From: Roseibium sp. MMSF_3544
GTDB taxonomy: Bacteria; Pseudomonadota; Alphaproteobacteria; Rhizobiales; Stappiaceae
Direction: 5' to 3'
Assembly: GCF_030732845.1 (NCBI RefSeq)
Contig: NZ_JASHKA010000010.1
Location: forward strand, 124,001-188,000
Length of the DNA stretch: 64,000 nt
In this document: positions 31,068 through 39,736 of the stretch, in pieces
How positions within the stretch are numbered: the first letter of the stretch is position 1
Layout of the letters: the number at the start of each line of letters is the position of its first letter
The notes under the pieces: generated by a model
The model's database searches: none
Told to the model about the DNA's origin: nothing
What the model saw: the letters and a program-made list of their open reading frames with translations, nothing else
Translations under genes and position numbers: made by a program

Positions 31068-32654
31068 ATGGCTCCCAAGGTACTTATATCCGACAAGCTG
31101 TCGCCGGCAGCCGTGCAGATCTTCAAGGATCGCGGCATTGAGGCTGATTTCCTGCCCGATGTCGGCAAGGACAAGGAAAAACTGCTCGAGATCATCGGCC
31201 AATACGACGGTCTGGCAATACGCTCGGCAACCAAGGTGACGGAAAAGATCATCGCCGCTGCCGACAATCTGAAAGTCGTCGGCAGGGCGGGGATCGGGGT
31301 GGACAATGTCGACATCCCGAAAGCGACTGCGCGCGGCATCATTGTCATGAACACGCCCTTCGGCAACGCCATCACGACCGCCGAACATGCCATTTCGATG
31401 ATGATGGCGGTCGCCCGCCAGATCCCGGCGGCCGACGCCTCGACCCAAGCGGGCAAATGGGAAAAGTCCCGCTTCATGGGGCGTGAGCTCACCGGCAAGA
31501 CCCTCGGCCTTGTAGGCTGCGGCAACATCGGGTCCATCGTTGCGGAAAGGGCAATCGGCCTGAAAATGAAGGTGATTGCCTATGACCCGTTCCTGACACC
31601 GGAGCGGGCGGTTGCGCTCGGCGTGGAGAAGGTCGAGCTGGATGATCTCTTGAGCCGTTCAGACGTCATCACGCTGCACACGCCGTTGACCGACAAAACC
31701 CGAAACATCATCAATGGCGACGCCATCGCCAGGATGCGAACAGGAGCGTACCTGATCAACTGTGCCCGGGGTGGGCTTGCAGACGAAGTCGCCGTTCGCG
31801 CGGCCTTGGATGAGGGCAAGCTGGGCGGGGCCGCCTTTGACGTTTTTCTGGAGGAACCGGCGAAGGAAAACGTGTTGTTCGGCGCAAGAAACTTCGTCTC
31901 CACGCCGCATCTTGGCGCGTCGACCTCCGAGGCTCAGGAAAACGTTGCCCTGCAGGTCGCTGAACAGATGTGTGACTACTTGCTCGACGGTGCCGTTCGC
32001 AATGCCATCAACATGCCCTCGATCACTGCCGAGGAAGCACCAAAGCTTGCACCCTTCGTCCGCCTGGCGGAGCAGCTCGGTTCATTTGCCGGCCAGCTCA
32101 CCGAAACGGGGATCGAGGGCGTGAAGCTTGAATACGCGGGCGCCGTTGCTGAAATGAACGTTCAGGCGCTGACTGCAGCAGCATTAACAGGTCTGCTGAC
32201 CCCGCTCCTGCAAACCGTCAATATGGTTTCAGCGCCGATCCTTGCAAAAGACCGGGGCATCAAAGTGGAGGAAATTCGCCGCGAGAAGCGGGGAGCCTAC
32301 GAGACCTATATCCGGTTTACCGTGATCACCGAGCGTCAGGAACGGTCCGTTGCCGGTACCGTCTTTGCCGATGGTAAGCCGCGGATCATCCAGGTGAAGG
32401 GCATCAACATGGAAGCCGAACTCGGCGAGCACATGCTTTACATCACTAACGAGGACAAGCCCGGTTTCATCGGTCATCTCGGAATGGAACTTGGCAACAG
32501 CGGTGTCAACATCGCCACGTTCAACCTGGGACGCCTTGCCCCTGGCGGGGACGCAATCTGTCTGGTTGAGATTGATGACGATGTCTCCACCGATGTGATG
32601 GCGCGCTTGCAAGCGGTTTCCCATGTGAAGCAGGTCAAGGCACTCAGGTTCTAG
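31068..32654 (+). CDS. serA: D-3-phosphoglycerate dehydrogenase
   Basis: The first step of serine synthesis, oxidising 3-phosphoglycerate with NAD. The 528 residues make it the long form: substrate and NAD domains (1-315) with 'LGLVGCGNIGS' and the catalytic set 'INCARGG' (Arg), 'FLEEP' (Glu) and 'TPHLGAST' (His); an allosteric substrate-binding domain (about 320-450); and a C-terminal ACT domain (about 455-528, 'MLYITNEDKPGFIGHLGMEL') that usually senses serine. The ribosome site AAAGGAG is strong. It forms an operon with serC. Confidence 0.97.
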   Translation: MAPKVLISDKLSPAAVQIFKDRGIEADFLPDVGKDKEKLLEIIGQYDGLAIRSATKVTEKIIAAADNLKVVGRAGIGVDNVDIPKATARGIIVMNTPFGNAITTAEHAISMMMAVARQIPAADASTQAGKWEKSRFMGRELTGKTLGLVGCGNIGSIVAERAIGLKMKVIAYDPFLTPERAVALGVEKVELDDLLSRSDVITLHTPLTDKTRNIINGDAIARMRTGAYLINCARGGLADEVAVRAALDEGKLGGAAFDVFLEEPAKENVLFGARNFVSTPHLGASTSEAQENVALQVAEQMCDYLLDGAVRNAINMPSITAEEAPKLAPFVRLAEQLGSFAGQLTETGIEGVKLEYAGAVAEMNVQALTAAALTGLLTPLLQTVNMVSAPILAKDRGIKVEEIRREKRGAYETYIRFTVITERQERSVAGTVFADGKPRIIQVKGINMEAELGEHMLYITNEDKPGFIGHLGMELGNSGVNIATFNLGRLAPGGDAICLVEIDDDVSTDVMARLQAVSHVKQVKALRF

Positions 32655-32685
32655 CTGCTAAGAGATCTCACACCTTGAATACTGG

Positions 32686-32717
32686 CTCCCGGCCTTGCGC
32701 AAAGCGCGAGCCGGGAG
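32686..32717. terminator. Hairpin between convergent serA and EamA genes
   Basis: CTCCCGGC/GCCGGGAG outer stem with an inner TGCGC-AAA-GCGC stem. It has no T-run on either strand, so it is a probable rather than certain bidirectional transcript end. Confidence 0.5.
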
Positions 32718-32747
32718 GCCAACTCACCGTGCTCCATTGGCACTTTC

Positions 32748-33650
32748 CTATTTCCCGACGGCGTGACTGCCGCTCCGGCAGAAAATTCTTCCATCCAGCA
32801 CAACCAGACCCAACAGCAACACCGCAAATCCACCGAGCTGCAGTGCGCTGAGGTTTTCGCCGAGGATCAGCCAGCCAAAAAAGAGAGCACTTGCCGGAAC
32901 GAGCAGCGTGACAAGCGAAGCGTTGGTCGCGCCTGCCTCTCCCAGAAGCTGGAAATAAATGAGATAGGCGAGGGCGGTCGCGATCACGCCGAGAGCCGCA
33001 ACGTTGAGCCATGCGGTCATGCTCGTCTCTGAGAAGCTCCACCCGGCGCCTGCGACTATGGCGATCGGCAACATGATCAGGCTCGATCCGAGAAGCTGAC
33101 CCGCAGCAGCGACTTGTGGCTGGACTTTCTTGAAACGCCGCGCGTAGGTCGCAGCGCAGGCATAGGAAACCGCTGCACCAAGACAGCTCAATTGCGCCCA
33201 GACCGGATCGCTGGCAACGCCGGACAGGCTGCTCGACAGCATGATCGCGACACCGGCAACACCCAAAAGAACGCCTAGAAACTTGTTCGGGCTGAGTGTT
33301 TCCTGCTTTGTCAGAAGTCCGGCGACGATGACGGTGAAAACCGGTGTCGTTGCGTTCAAGATGGAGGCGAGGCCAGCCCCAATTTCGGTTTGTCCGAGGA
33401 ACAAAAGCGAGAACGGAACGGCGTTGTTCAAGAACCCCATGATCAGAAACGGTCCGGCCAGACCTAGCGTCATTGCGCCCAGAAGTTTCTGGTACCAGAG
33501 CACGACCAGCAGAACCGCGCACGCGCTTGAAACCCGCAAAAACACCAGCACAAACGGGGGGATCTCGGCAACGGCAACCTTGGCGAACAGAAAGGATCCG
33601 CCCCAGATGGCGCCCAGCACAATTAGCAAGATCCAGTTTCGCAGTGACAT
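32748..33650 (-). CDS. EamA/DMT-superfamily transporter
   Basis: A 300-residue membrane protein with ten hydrophobic spans in two tandem EamA repeats (about 5-140 and 150-290). The N-terminal 'LLIVLGAIWGGSFLFAKVAV' in sense and the second-repeat 'GAAVSYACAATYARRF' are typical. DMT transporters move amino acids, nucleotides or other metabolites, usually outward; the substrate is not evident. It is divergent from the MFS gene and convergent with serA. Confidence 0.88.
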   Translation of the reverse strand: MSLRNWILLIVLGAIWGGSFLFAKVAVAEIPPFVLVFLRVSSACAVLLVVLWYQKLLGAMTLGLAGPFLIMGFLNNAVPFSLLFLGQTEIGAGLASILNATTPVFTVIVAGLLTKQETLSPNKFLGVLLGVAGVAIMLSSSLSGVASDPVWAQLSCLGAAVSYACAATYARRFKKVQPQVAAAGQLLGSSLIMLPIAIVAGAGWSFSETSMTAWLNVAALGVIATALAYLIYFQLLGEAGATNASLVTLLVPASALFFGWLILGENLSALQLGGFAVLLLGLVVLDGRIFCRSGSHAVGK

Positions 33651-33829
33651 GGCCCCGGTCCGAAAATGTTCAGTTCAATGACCGGGGTATCACGGTGACA
33701 GTGGCTCCGACACCCGAAAAGCGATCCCGCGACCCAGTTCGCGACTTGCGCTGAATTCTCATTCTGGCAAAGTGGCCGGTGCGTCCGTACCCTTATTCCC
33801 TGCTGGCGCATTCAGGATACCCGTCTCCC

Positions 33830-35101
33830 ATGACACAGATCGCCCAAACCGCCGAAGGCTCGCCCCTTGCCGGCCGGCTCACCCCGATGCTGATCGCAGC
33901 CGCATGTCTGTTGGCTGCCAATGGTCTCGCCATGACCATGATCGCCGTGCGTGCAAATCTTGAAGGTCTGCCGGATGGCATGATCGGGCTTTTGGGATCG
34001 CTTTACTATGCCGGCTTGATATCGGGCGTGATCCTGACGCCGTTTCTGATTGCCAGGGCCGGGCATATTCGCGTGTTTGCGGCTCTTGCCTCAGTCAGTG
34101 CCATCGCTGTTCTGGCCATTGCCTTTGCGCCAGCCGGCTGGCCCTGGATGGTCGCGCGGTTCGTCAGCGGCGCCGCGTTTTGCGGGACGGCCATGGTGCT
34201 GGAAAGCTGGCTGAACTCAATCGCAACCAACACGTCCCGCGGGCGCATCCTCTCGGTCTACAGGATCGTGGATCTCGGCGCCGTCATGGGCGGTCAGTTC
34301 ATGCTGCCAGTCCTGGGAGCAACGGGCCCCAGCATCTTGATGTTTCTTGCCGTTCTGTTCTGCTTTGCAGTCGTTCCCATATCCTTGGCGCGGGAGGGCA
34401 ATCCGCCGGCTCCTCCGGCCAAGATTGTCAATCCGATGATGCTCTGGCGGGTTTCCCCGGTCGCGATCGTCGGGATTTTTACAATCGGCCTGACAAACGG
34501 GGCGTTCCGCATGGTTGGCCCGATCTATGCGGAAAGTATCGGCCTTGGTCTGGAAACGGTGGCAGCTTTCATCGCGATCTGGGTTTTTGCCGGAGCGATC
34601 TTCCAGTATCCGGCGGGTTGGGTTTCGGACCGTCTCGATCGACGTCTCGTACTGATCGTCTTCACGATTGGCGCAGGGATCGCTTGCCTCTTTATCGCCC
34701 GGTCATCGAGCCAGGCGGAACTGTTTTTGGGCGTGTTTTTCTTTGGCGGTTTCGCCTTGCCGCTTTATTCCCTGTCCGCTGCACACGGGAACGATCACGC
34801 AAAACCCGGCCAGTTCCTGGATGTTGCGGCCGGTATCATGCTGGCTTTCGGCTGCGGTGCCATGATCGGGCCTTTTGTCGCATCGCTTCTGATGGGAGTT
34901 TTCGGGCCGGCAGCCTTCTTCGTCTACACGGCGACACTGCATTTGTTGCTGGTTCTGTTCGTCATTTTCCGCATGTTCAGCCGTGAAGCGGTTCCTGTCA
35001 GTCAGAGACGCCGTTTCGTCTGGCTCCTCAGGACATCACCGATGATCAACAAGCTGGCGGGAGGCGAAAAGCACGATGAGACCACCGAGCCGCCCAAATA
35101 A
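33830..35101 (+). CDS. Major facilitator superfamily transporter (YcaD-like)
   Basis: About 423 residues with twelve hydrophobic spans. It carries the MFS motif-A region after TM2 ('LIARAGHIRVFAALAS'), its repeat in the second half ('WVSDRLDRRLVLIVF'), and 'VARFVSGAAFCGTAMVLESWL' in sense, resembling the YcaD subgroup. Substrate unknown. ATG 33830 (MTQIAQ) is preferred; an upstream GTG at 33779 is in frame but adds 17 residues without family match. It lies divergent from the EamA gene with a 179-bp shared promoter region. Confidence 0.85.
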   Translation: MTQIAQTAEGSPLAGRLTPMLIAAACLLAANGLAMTMIAVRANLEGLPDGMIGLLGSLYYAGLISGVILTPFLIARAGHIRVFAALASVSAIAVLAIAFAPAGWPWMVARFVSGAAFCGTAMVLESWLNSIATNTSRGRILSVYRIVDLGAVMGGQFMLPVLGATGPSILMFLAVLFCFAVVPISLAREGNPPAPPAKIVNPMMLWRVSPVAIVGIFTIGLTNGAFRMVGPIYAESIGLGLETVAAFIAIWVFAGAIFQYPAGWVSDRLDRRLVLIVFTIGAGIACLFIARSSSQAELFLGVFFFGGFALPLYSLSAAHGNDHAKPGQFLDVAAGIMLAFGCGAMIGPFVASLLMGVFGPAAFFVYTATLHLLLVLFVIFRMFSREAVPVSQRRRFVWLLRTSPMINKLAGGEKHDETTEPPK

Positions 35102-35208
35102 GGTCAAACACTCGACTATAAGCGGTGTTTAAATAGGAAAAGCGGCCTCTTATTTTGGGTGCGGAGACTCGCATGCGCTGGGAAACCTGTCTATAGTCCG
35201 CGCCGTTT

Positions 35209-35230
35209 GCCCCGGCCAGCATGCCGGGGC
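35209..35230 (+). promoter_or_regulatory. Hairpin in the purA leader region
   Basis: GCCCCGGC/GCCGGGGC 8-bp stem with a CAGCAT loop, 108 bp after the MFS gene and 67 bp before purA. It has no T-run. It is either a weak end of the MFS transcript or a structure in the purA 5' leader. Confidence 0.35.
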
Positions 35231-35297
35231 TTGTCGTGTTGGCACCCTGCTTGTTGCAACGGGTGCAAAGAGCTGCTTTCAGGAGAGCAAAAACTAG

Positions 35298-36590
35298 ATG
35301 GCGAATGTGGTTGTTGTCGGTTCTCAATGGGGGGACGAAGGCAAAGGCAAAATTGTCGACTGGTTGTCGGAACAGGCCGATGTCATCGTCAGATTCCAGG
35401 GTGGACACAATGCCGGCCATACGCTTGTCATCGACGGCATCAGTTACAAGCTGTCTCTCCTGCCGTCCGGCGTTGCGCGCGAAGGCAAGCTTTCAGTGAT
35501 CGGCAACGGCGTCGTTCTGGATCCGCATGCGCTCGCCGAGGAAGTTGAGCGGCTGGCGGAGCAGGGCGTTGTGGTCACTCCGGAAACACTGCGTGTTGCT
35601 GAAAACGCCACCTTGATCCTTTCGTTGCACCGGGAACTGGACGCCTTGCGCGAAAATTCCAACTCCGGCACGCGCATCGGGACCACGAAGCGAGGCATTG
35701 GCCCCGCCTATGAGGATAAAGTCGGCCGCCGCGCAATCCGGTTGATGGACCTGAAAAACCTGACGACCTTGCCGGCCAAAATCGACCGTCTCCTGACACA
35801 CCACAATGCCCTGCGCCGCGGTCTCGGCCAGGAGGAGATCTCCGCGCAGGCGATCTATGACGAGCTGGCCAGCATCGCAGACAAGGTGCTGCCCTATATG
35901 GACAAGGTCTGGTACCTGCTCGACGATTTGCGCCGCAAGGGCAAGCGGATCCTGTTCGAGGGGGCACAGGGCGCCTTGCTCGACATCGACCATGGCACAT
36001 ATCCGTTCGTGACCTCTTCAAATACCGTTGCGGGTCAGGCCGCGACTGGCTGCGGCCTTGGTCCAGGCTCGATCGACTATGTCCTCGGCATTACCAAGGC
36101 TTATACGACCCGCGTTGGCGAGGGGCCGTTTCCGACTGAACAGGAGAACGAAGTCGGTGAGTTCCTCGGAACACGCGGACATGAGTTTGGCACTGTCACG
36201 GGCCGTCGGCGCCGTTGCGGCTGGTTCGATGCAGTGCTGGTGCGCCAGACGGTTTGCACATCCGGCATCAACGGGATTGCGCTGACGAAGCTCGATGTGC
36301 TTGACGGGTTGGACGAGATCAAGATCTGCATCGGCTATGAACTTGACGGCGAACGGATCGATTACCTGCCTGCGTCGCAGGGCGCTCAGGACAGGGTTGT
36401 CCCGATCTATGAAACGCTGCCGGGCTGGAAAGAGTCGACGGAAGGTGCACGGACATGGGGCGAATTGCCGGCCCAGGCCATCAAATATGTGCGCCATGTC
36501 GAGGAATTGATTGGCGCGCCAGTGTCGCTGCTGTCGACAAGTCCGGAGCGGGACGACACAATTCTTGTGCAGAATCCTTTCCAGGATTGA
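35298..36590 (+). CDS. purA: Adenylosuccinate synthetase
   Basis: Joins IMP and aspartate with GTP to form adenylosuccinate, the committed step to AMP. The 430 residues start with the GTP/IMP loop '[16 protein letters not shown]' (catalytic Asp13), then 'GGHNAGHT' (His41), '[15 protein letters not shown]', '[20 protein letters not shown]' in sense and '[15 protein letters not shown]'. It is full length and probably monocistronic. Confidence 0.97.
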   Translation: MANVVVVGSQWGDEGKGKIVDWLSEQADVIVRFQGGHNAGHTLVIDGISYKLSLLPSGVAREGKLSVIGNGVVLDPHALAEEVERLAEQGVVVTPETLRVAENATLILSLHRELDALRENSNSGTRIGTTKRGIGPAYEDKVGRRAIRLMDLKNLTTLPAKIDRLLTHHNALRRGLGQEEISAQAIYDELASIADKVLPYMDKVWYLLDDLRRKGKRILFEGAQGALLDIDHGTYPFVTSSNTVAGQAATGCGLGPGSIDYVLGITKAYTTRVGEGPFPTEQENEVGEFLGTRGHEFGTVTGRRRRCGWFDAVLVRQTVCTSGINGIALTKLDVLDGLDEIKICIGYELDGERIDYLPASQGAQDRVVPIYETLPGWKESTEGARTWGELPAQAIKYVRHVEELIGAPVSLLSTSPERDDTILVQNPFQD

Positions 36591-36746
36591 GATCGGGAGC
36601 AGAAAAAGCTCAATATTGCGGGGGCAGTTGTGCATCGCGAATCACGATGCGACGTAAGCGAGTTCTTGGACGCAACTTTCAGGTACGTCCGATAGACTAT
36701 GATGGGAATAAGCTCTGCAGGGTTCTTTTTCGGTAAGTACGAAGAA

Positions 36747-36776
36747 TTGGCACCAAGCTTCAAAAACTTGCTATAA
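36747..36776 (+). promoter_or_regulatory. Candidate sigma70 promoter for the Pro/Glu-rich membrane protein
   Basis: TTGGCA (36747-36752), an 18-bp spacer and CTATAA (36771-36776), about 67 bp before the next start codon. Confidence 0.5.
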
Positions 36777-36842
36777 GCCTGATGGGAATACAAATCCCGG
36801 GCTGGCGAAACAGAACAATGCAATTGGCCGGTAGGCAGGAAG

Positions 36843-38627
36843 ATGGCTGATTACTATTCAATACTGAAGAAAACGATCGCGTCTTTGCCAGAAAGCAACG
36901 GTGCAGCTCGCCGAAGCGTGTATAGCCGCGCGCGCAACGCCATTGTTAATCAGCTCAAGGCCTACGAACCGCCACTGTCTCCTTCGGAAATCACGGCTGA
37001 GCAGCTTCGCCTGGAAGAGGCGATCCGTAAAGTGGAGGCGGAAGCGGCACGCGAAAGTCTCGGGTTGAGCCCGGCTGCCTCAACGTCGGCTCCCGATGTC
37101 GAACCTCCAGAACCTGAAGTGACTGAACCACCGGCAGTAGAAGAGCCGCAGGTCGAACCGCCGCCGCCACCACCAGTCGCTGAGGAAACGCTTCCTGAAG
37201 AAACGCCAGAGCCAACGGCTGCCAGCGAGGTTCAGGAAACGGTCGAAGATGTCCCTTCACCCCTGAAGGAGACATTGTCGGAAGCCGAATCTCTTGGTGT
37301 TGCTGCCAATCAGGCCGTGCAGAACGCCAAGGAAGTCGTCGAGCCGGACAAAGCTGCATCATCACCGCCGCCTGTGCCCGAACCGCGGCAGGAACCCGTT
37401 TTCGACAGCGCGGCGTCGCCATCCGACGAAGAAATTTTCGAGCACAAACCGGTTGAGGACGGCAAGGCCGTTCCTCCGATCCAGCCGGACGGGTCGGAAA
37501 AGAGTGCACCTGCAAAGGGTAGAGCCAGGCGCGATCGCCCGAGCGCCTCCGAGGCGTTACGGAGCAGCTCTTCTTCCAATCGCATCGTACCGATCGCGTT
37601 GACGGTTGTGGCCCTGATCGCACTTCTTGCCGCAGGAGGCTATTTCTTCCTGCCGATCGGTGACCAGCTTGCGCTCACAAGCCAGCAATCCGATGGCGCC
37701 GTTTCACAGGGAACGCAAGACACATCGACGGCCGCTGTTTCCGGCTCCCAGACAGACGATACGGAATCGTCGAAGAACACGGACCGATTGCTTAGCGGCG
37801 AAACCGAGGATGTGATCGCACCGGATGCGCGCGCCGTAACGACGACGACGATCAACCCGCAATCGGACGATGCGGTGCCTGCTCCTTCGCAGCCCGCAAT
37901 CGTGGCAAGTACCGGGGGCGAGACGCCTCAGGTCGAGACCGTTGTGCCTGACACCGGGGCGAATACGGCGCCGGCAGACGGCAGCGAGGCCCCGCTCGCT
38001 GTGCCTGAAGACAATCTTGCAGCCATTGCGCCGGATGAGGCCGCCCCGGAAGATCCTTCCGTTGGCGTCGCCAGCAGCGCAAGTGGAGCGCAACGCTCGA
38101 TCCTCTACGAGGAAGGCGAGGACGCAGGCGGTTCGGGTACGGCCTCTCAAGGCGCAGTGGTCTGGGGTGTCGAGGAAACGAACAATCTTGACGGCCAGCA
38201 ACTGTCTGTCCTGACTGCGTCAGTCGACATTCCCGAGCGGGACGTCAAGGTGAATATCCGTATCAAGCCAAATGACGATACGTCCTTGCCGGCAAGTCAC
38301 CTCGTTGAAATCATCTATGAGTTTCCCGAGAACTTTGCCGCCGGAGATGTCGTGAACGTGCCCGGTCTTGTCATGAAACCGACTGAGGAGGCGCGCGGGG
38401 ATGCCTTGATCGGTGCTTCGGTGAAAGTGTCTCCGGGTTACTTCTGGATCGCTTTGTCGAGCCTGCCCAATGAACAGCAGCGCAATCTGGCACTTCTGCG
38501 AGAGCGCGGCTGGATCGATATCCCGATGCTCTACGAAAACGGCAAACGCGGTATTCTGACCCTCGAAAAAGGATCGGTGGGTGCAGACGCGGTCGAACAA
38601 GCCGTTTCGACCTGGCAAGCCGGCTAA
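36843..38627 (+). CDS. Large single-span membrane protein with Pro/Glu-rich region, function unknown
   Basis: 594 residues. An N-terminal helical segment (about 1-75, 'YYSILKKTIASLPESNGAAR' and following) is followed by a long acidic Pro/Glu-rich low-complexity stretch (about 80-245), one membrane span (about 248-270, 'IALTVVALIALLAAGGYFF'), a Ser/Thr/Asp-rich linker (about 275-430), and a C-terminal domain of about 160 residues with beta character ('LSVLTASVDIPERDVKVNIR', 'DVVNVPGLVMK', 'YFWIALSSLPNEQQRNLALL'). The topology suggests a cytoplasmic N-terminus and a periplasmic C-domain. I do not recognise the family. It is monocistronic with its own promoter and terminator, between purA and the thiamine-transport locus. 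Confidence 0.8.
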   Translation: MADYYSILKKTIASLPESNGAARRSVYSRARNAIVNQLKAYEPPLSPSEITAEQLRLEEAIRKVEAEAARESLGLSPAASTSAPDVEPPEPEVTEPPAVEEPQVEPPPPPPVAEETLPEETPEPTAASEVQETVEDVPSPLKETLSEAESLGVAANQAVQNAKEVVEPDKAASSPPPVPEPRQEPVFDSAASPSDEEIFEHKPVEDGKAVPPIQPDGSEKSAPAKGRARRDRPSASEALRSSSSSNRIVPIALTVVALIALLAAGGYFFLPIGDQLALTSQQSDGAVSQGTQDTSTAAVSGSQTDDTESSKNTDRLLSGETEDVIAPDARAVTTTTINPQSDDAVPAPSQPAIVASTGGETPQVETVVPDTGANTAPADGSEAPLAVPEDNLAAIAPDEAAPEDPSVGVASSASGAQRSILYEEGEDAGGSGTASQGAVVWGVEETNNLDGQQLSVLTASVDIPERDVKVNIRIKPNDDTSLPASHLVEIIYEFPENFAAGDVVNVPGLVMKPTEEARGDALIGASVKVSPGYFWIALSSLPNEQQRNLALLRERGWIDIPMLYENGKRGILTLEKGSVGADAVEQAVSTWQAG

Positions 38628-38648
38628 TCGCGACCTTAAGACCCTGCC

Positions 38649-38683
38649 CAAAAAAGTTGCTAAGCAACGGCTTGCCTTTTTTA
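38649..38683 (+). terminator. Terminator after the Pro/Glu-rich membrane protein
   Basis: GTTGC/GCAAC hairpin, with an outer A-run and CTTTTTT pairing across it, ending in TTTTTTATT. Confidence 0.75.
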
Positions 38684-38707
38684 TTCCGGCAGGGCATGTT
38701 CCGCCTT

Positions 38708-38801
38708 GGTCCGAGGGGTGTTCCGGTGTCCGGAACTGAGATGGCGTTGAGCCGAACCCTTAGAACCTGATCCGGGTCATACCGGCGAAGGGACGGAATC
38801 C
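38708..38801 (+). promoter_or_regulatory. TPP riboswitch (THI element)
   Basis: Conserved aptamer parts in order: 'GAGGGGTG', 'CTGAGATGG', 'ACCCTTAGAACCTGATC', 'GGGTCATACCGGCGAAGGGA'. This is the standard thiamine-pyrophosphate aptamer. It governs the ABC permease and binding-protein genes downstream, making them thiamine-repressed. Confidence 0.95.
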
Positions 38802-38814
38802 TTAGCCTATTCCC

Positions 38815-38860
38815 GGATCTCCATTGTCATTTTCGGTGTTTGCCGAAGACGGGAGATCCT
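38815..38860 (+). promoter_or_regulatory. Likely expression-platform hairpin of the TPP riboswitch
   Basis: GGATCTCC (38815-38822) pairs with GGAGATCC (38852-38859), with an inner TTCGG/CCGAA stem. The 3' arm contains the GGGAG ribosome site of the small frame starting at 38861, so forming this hairpin would hide that site. There is no T-run, which points to translational rather than transcriptional control. Confidence 0.6.
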
Positions 38861-38962
38861 ATGCGTTCTTGTTTACCAAGGCCGCAGTCGTTGCAGTTGC
38901 AATGTCCGCGCGCCGTTCGAGAAATGAAAGCAACGCCGAGTGCGGCCGGGAGGCTGTGTTGA
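38861..38962 (+). CDS. Upstream open reading frame (33 codons) of the TPP-controlled operon
   Basis: ATG 38861 lies 5-6 bases after GGGAG and opens 33 codons ending in TGA at 38960-38962. That stop overlaps the permease start region (GTG 38956, TTG 38959). The peptide has no recognisable fold and is basic. The simplest reading is a leader whose translation, gated by the riboswitch hairpin, is coupled to that of the permease. Coding status is inferred from ribosome site and overlap only. Confidence 0.45.
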   Translation: MRSCLPRPQSLQLQCPRAVREMKATPSAAGRLC

Positions 38963-39714
38963 AGGCGTTCTTGACGGTTCTTTCCAGATTCCTCTTTGCG
39001 GTTGTCGCTGTTTTTGGCGTGTGGGCGCTACTTGTCGCGGTGTTTCAACCGCCATCGTTCATGTTGCCCGGCCCGGTCGAGGTGTTGCGCACGTATCCTG
39101 AAAACGCTGGCTTTCTGTTGCATCACGCGGGCATCACCGCGTCTGAGACCGTGCTCGGCTTCCTGCTTGGCGTCATCTGTGGTGCCATGCTGGCCGTCTC
39201 GGTTTGGCTGTTTCCGCTCGCGGGACGGATTGTCATGCCAACCATACTGGTCACGCAGGCACTGCCCGTCTTTGCAATCGCACCGATTTTGGTGCTGTGG
39301 CTCGGATTCGGCATGTCATCCAAAATCGTCATGGCGATCCTGGTGATCTTTTTCACCGTCACGTCAACGGTTTATGACGGACTTCGGCGGCTTGACCCCG
39401 GTCTTGCCGATCTTGCAAGGCTCTATCGCGTCTCCCGCTTTCAGGAGCTTTGGGTTTTCCGCATTCCGGCAGCGATGCCTGCCTTTGCATCCGGCCTTCG
39501 CGTTGCCGCCGTCTTTGCTCCCATCGGTGCTGTCGTTGGCGAATGGGCAGGTGCCAAGGGCGGCCTTGCCTTCATCATGCTTCAAGCCAATGCACGCGGA
39601 AATGCAGACGTCCTGTTTGCTGCCGTCATCCTGCTTGCCCTGATGGTGCTGGCGATGCGCTACGCCGTCGAACATCTCACCCGGCTTCTTGTTCCCTGGC
39701 AGGTCGAAGACTGA
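38956..39714 (+). CDS. thiX: ABC transporter permease, thiamine-precursor (ThiX-like)
   Basis: A 252-residue BPD-type permease with about six spans. It has the cytoplasmic EAA loop near 'YDGLRRLDPGLADLARLYRV' in sense, where the ATPase docks, and 'AAVFAPIGAVVGEWAGA'. Being under a TPP riboswitch and next to a Thi5/NMT1-like binding protein, it most likely imports a pyrimidine precursor of thiamine. The start is uncertain: GTG 38956 or TTG 38959, the latter 5 bases after GGGAGG; ATG 38902 has no ribosome site. No ATPase gene is present at the locus. Confidence 0.85.
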   Translation: MLKAFLTVLSRFLFAVVAVFGVWALLVAVFQPPSFMLPGPVEVLRTYPENAGFLLHHAGITASETVLGFLLGVICGAMLAVSVWLFPLAGRIVMPTILVTQALPVFAIAPILVLWLGFGMSSKIVMAILVIFFTVTSTVYDGLRRLDPGLADLARLYRVSRFQELWVFRIPAAMPAFASGLRVAAVFAPIGAVVGEWAGAKGGLAFIMLQANARGNADVLFAAVILLALMVLAMRYAVEHLTRLLVPWQVED

Positions 39715-39736
39715 CTGCCGCACCCTGGAGGTTTGA

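Noticed and set aside
38824..38955. Longer permease starting at TTG 38824 or ATG 38902
   Set aside because: TTG 38824 lies inside the riboswitch hairpin and neither has a ribosome site; the GTG/TTG at 38956/38959 has one and gives the usual length.
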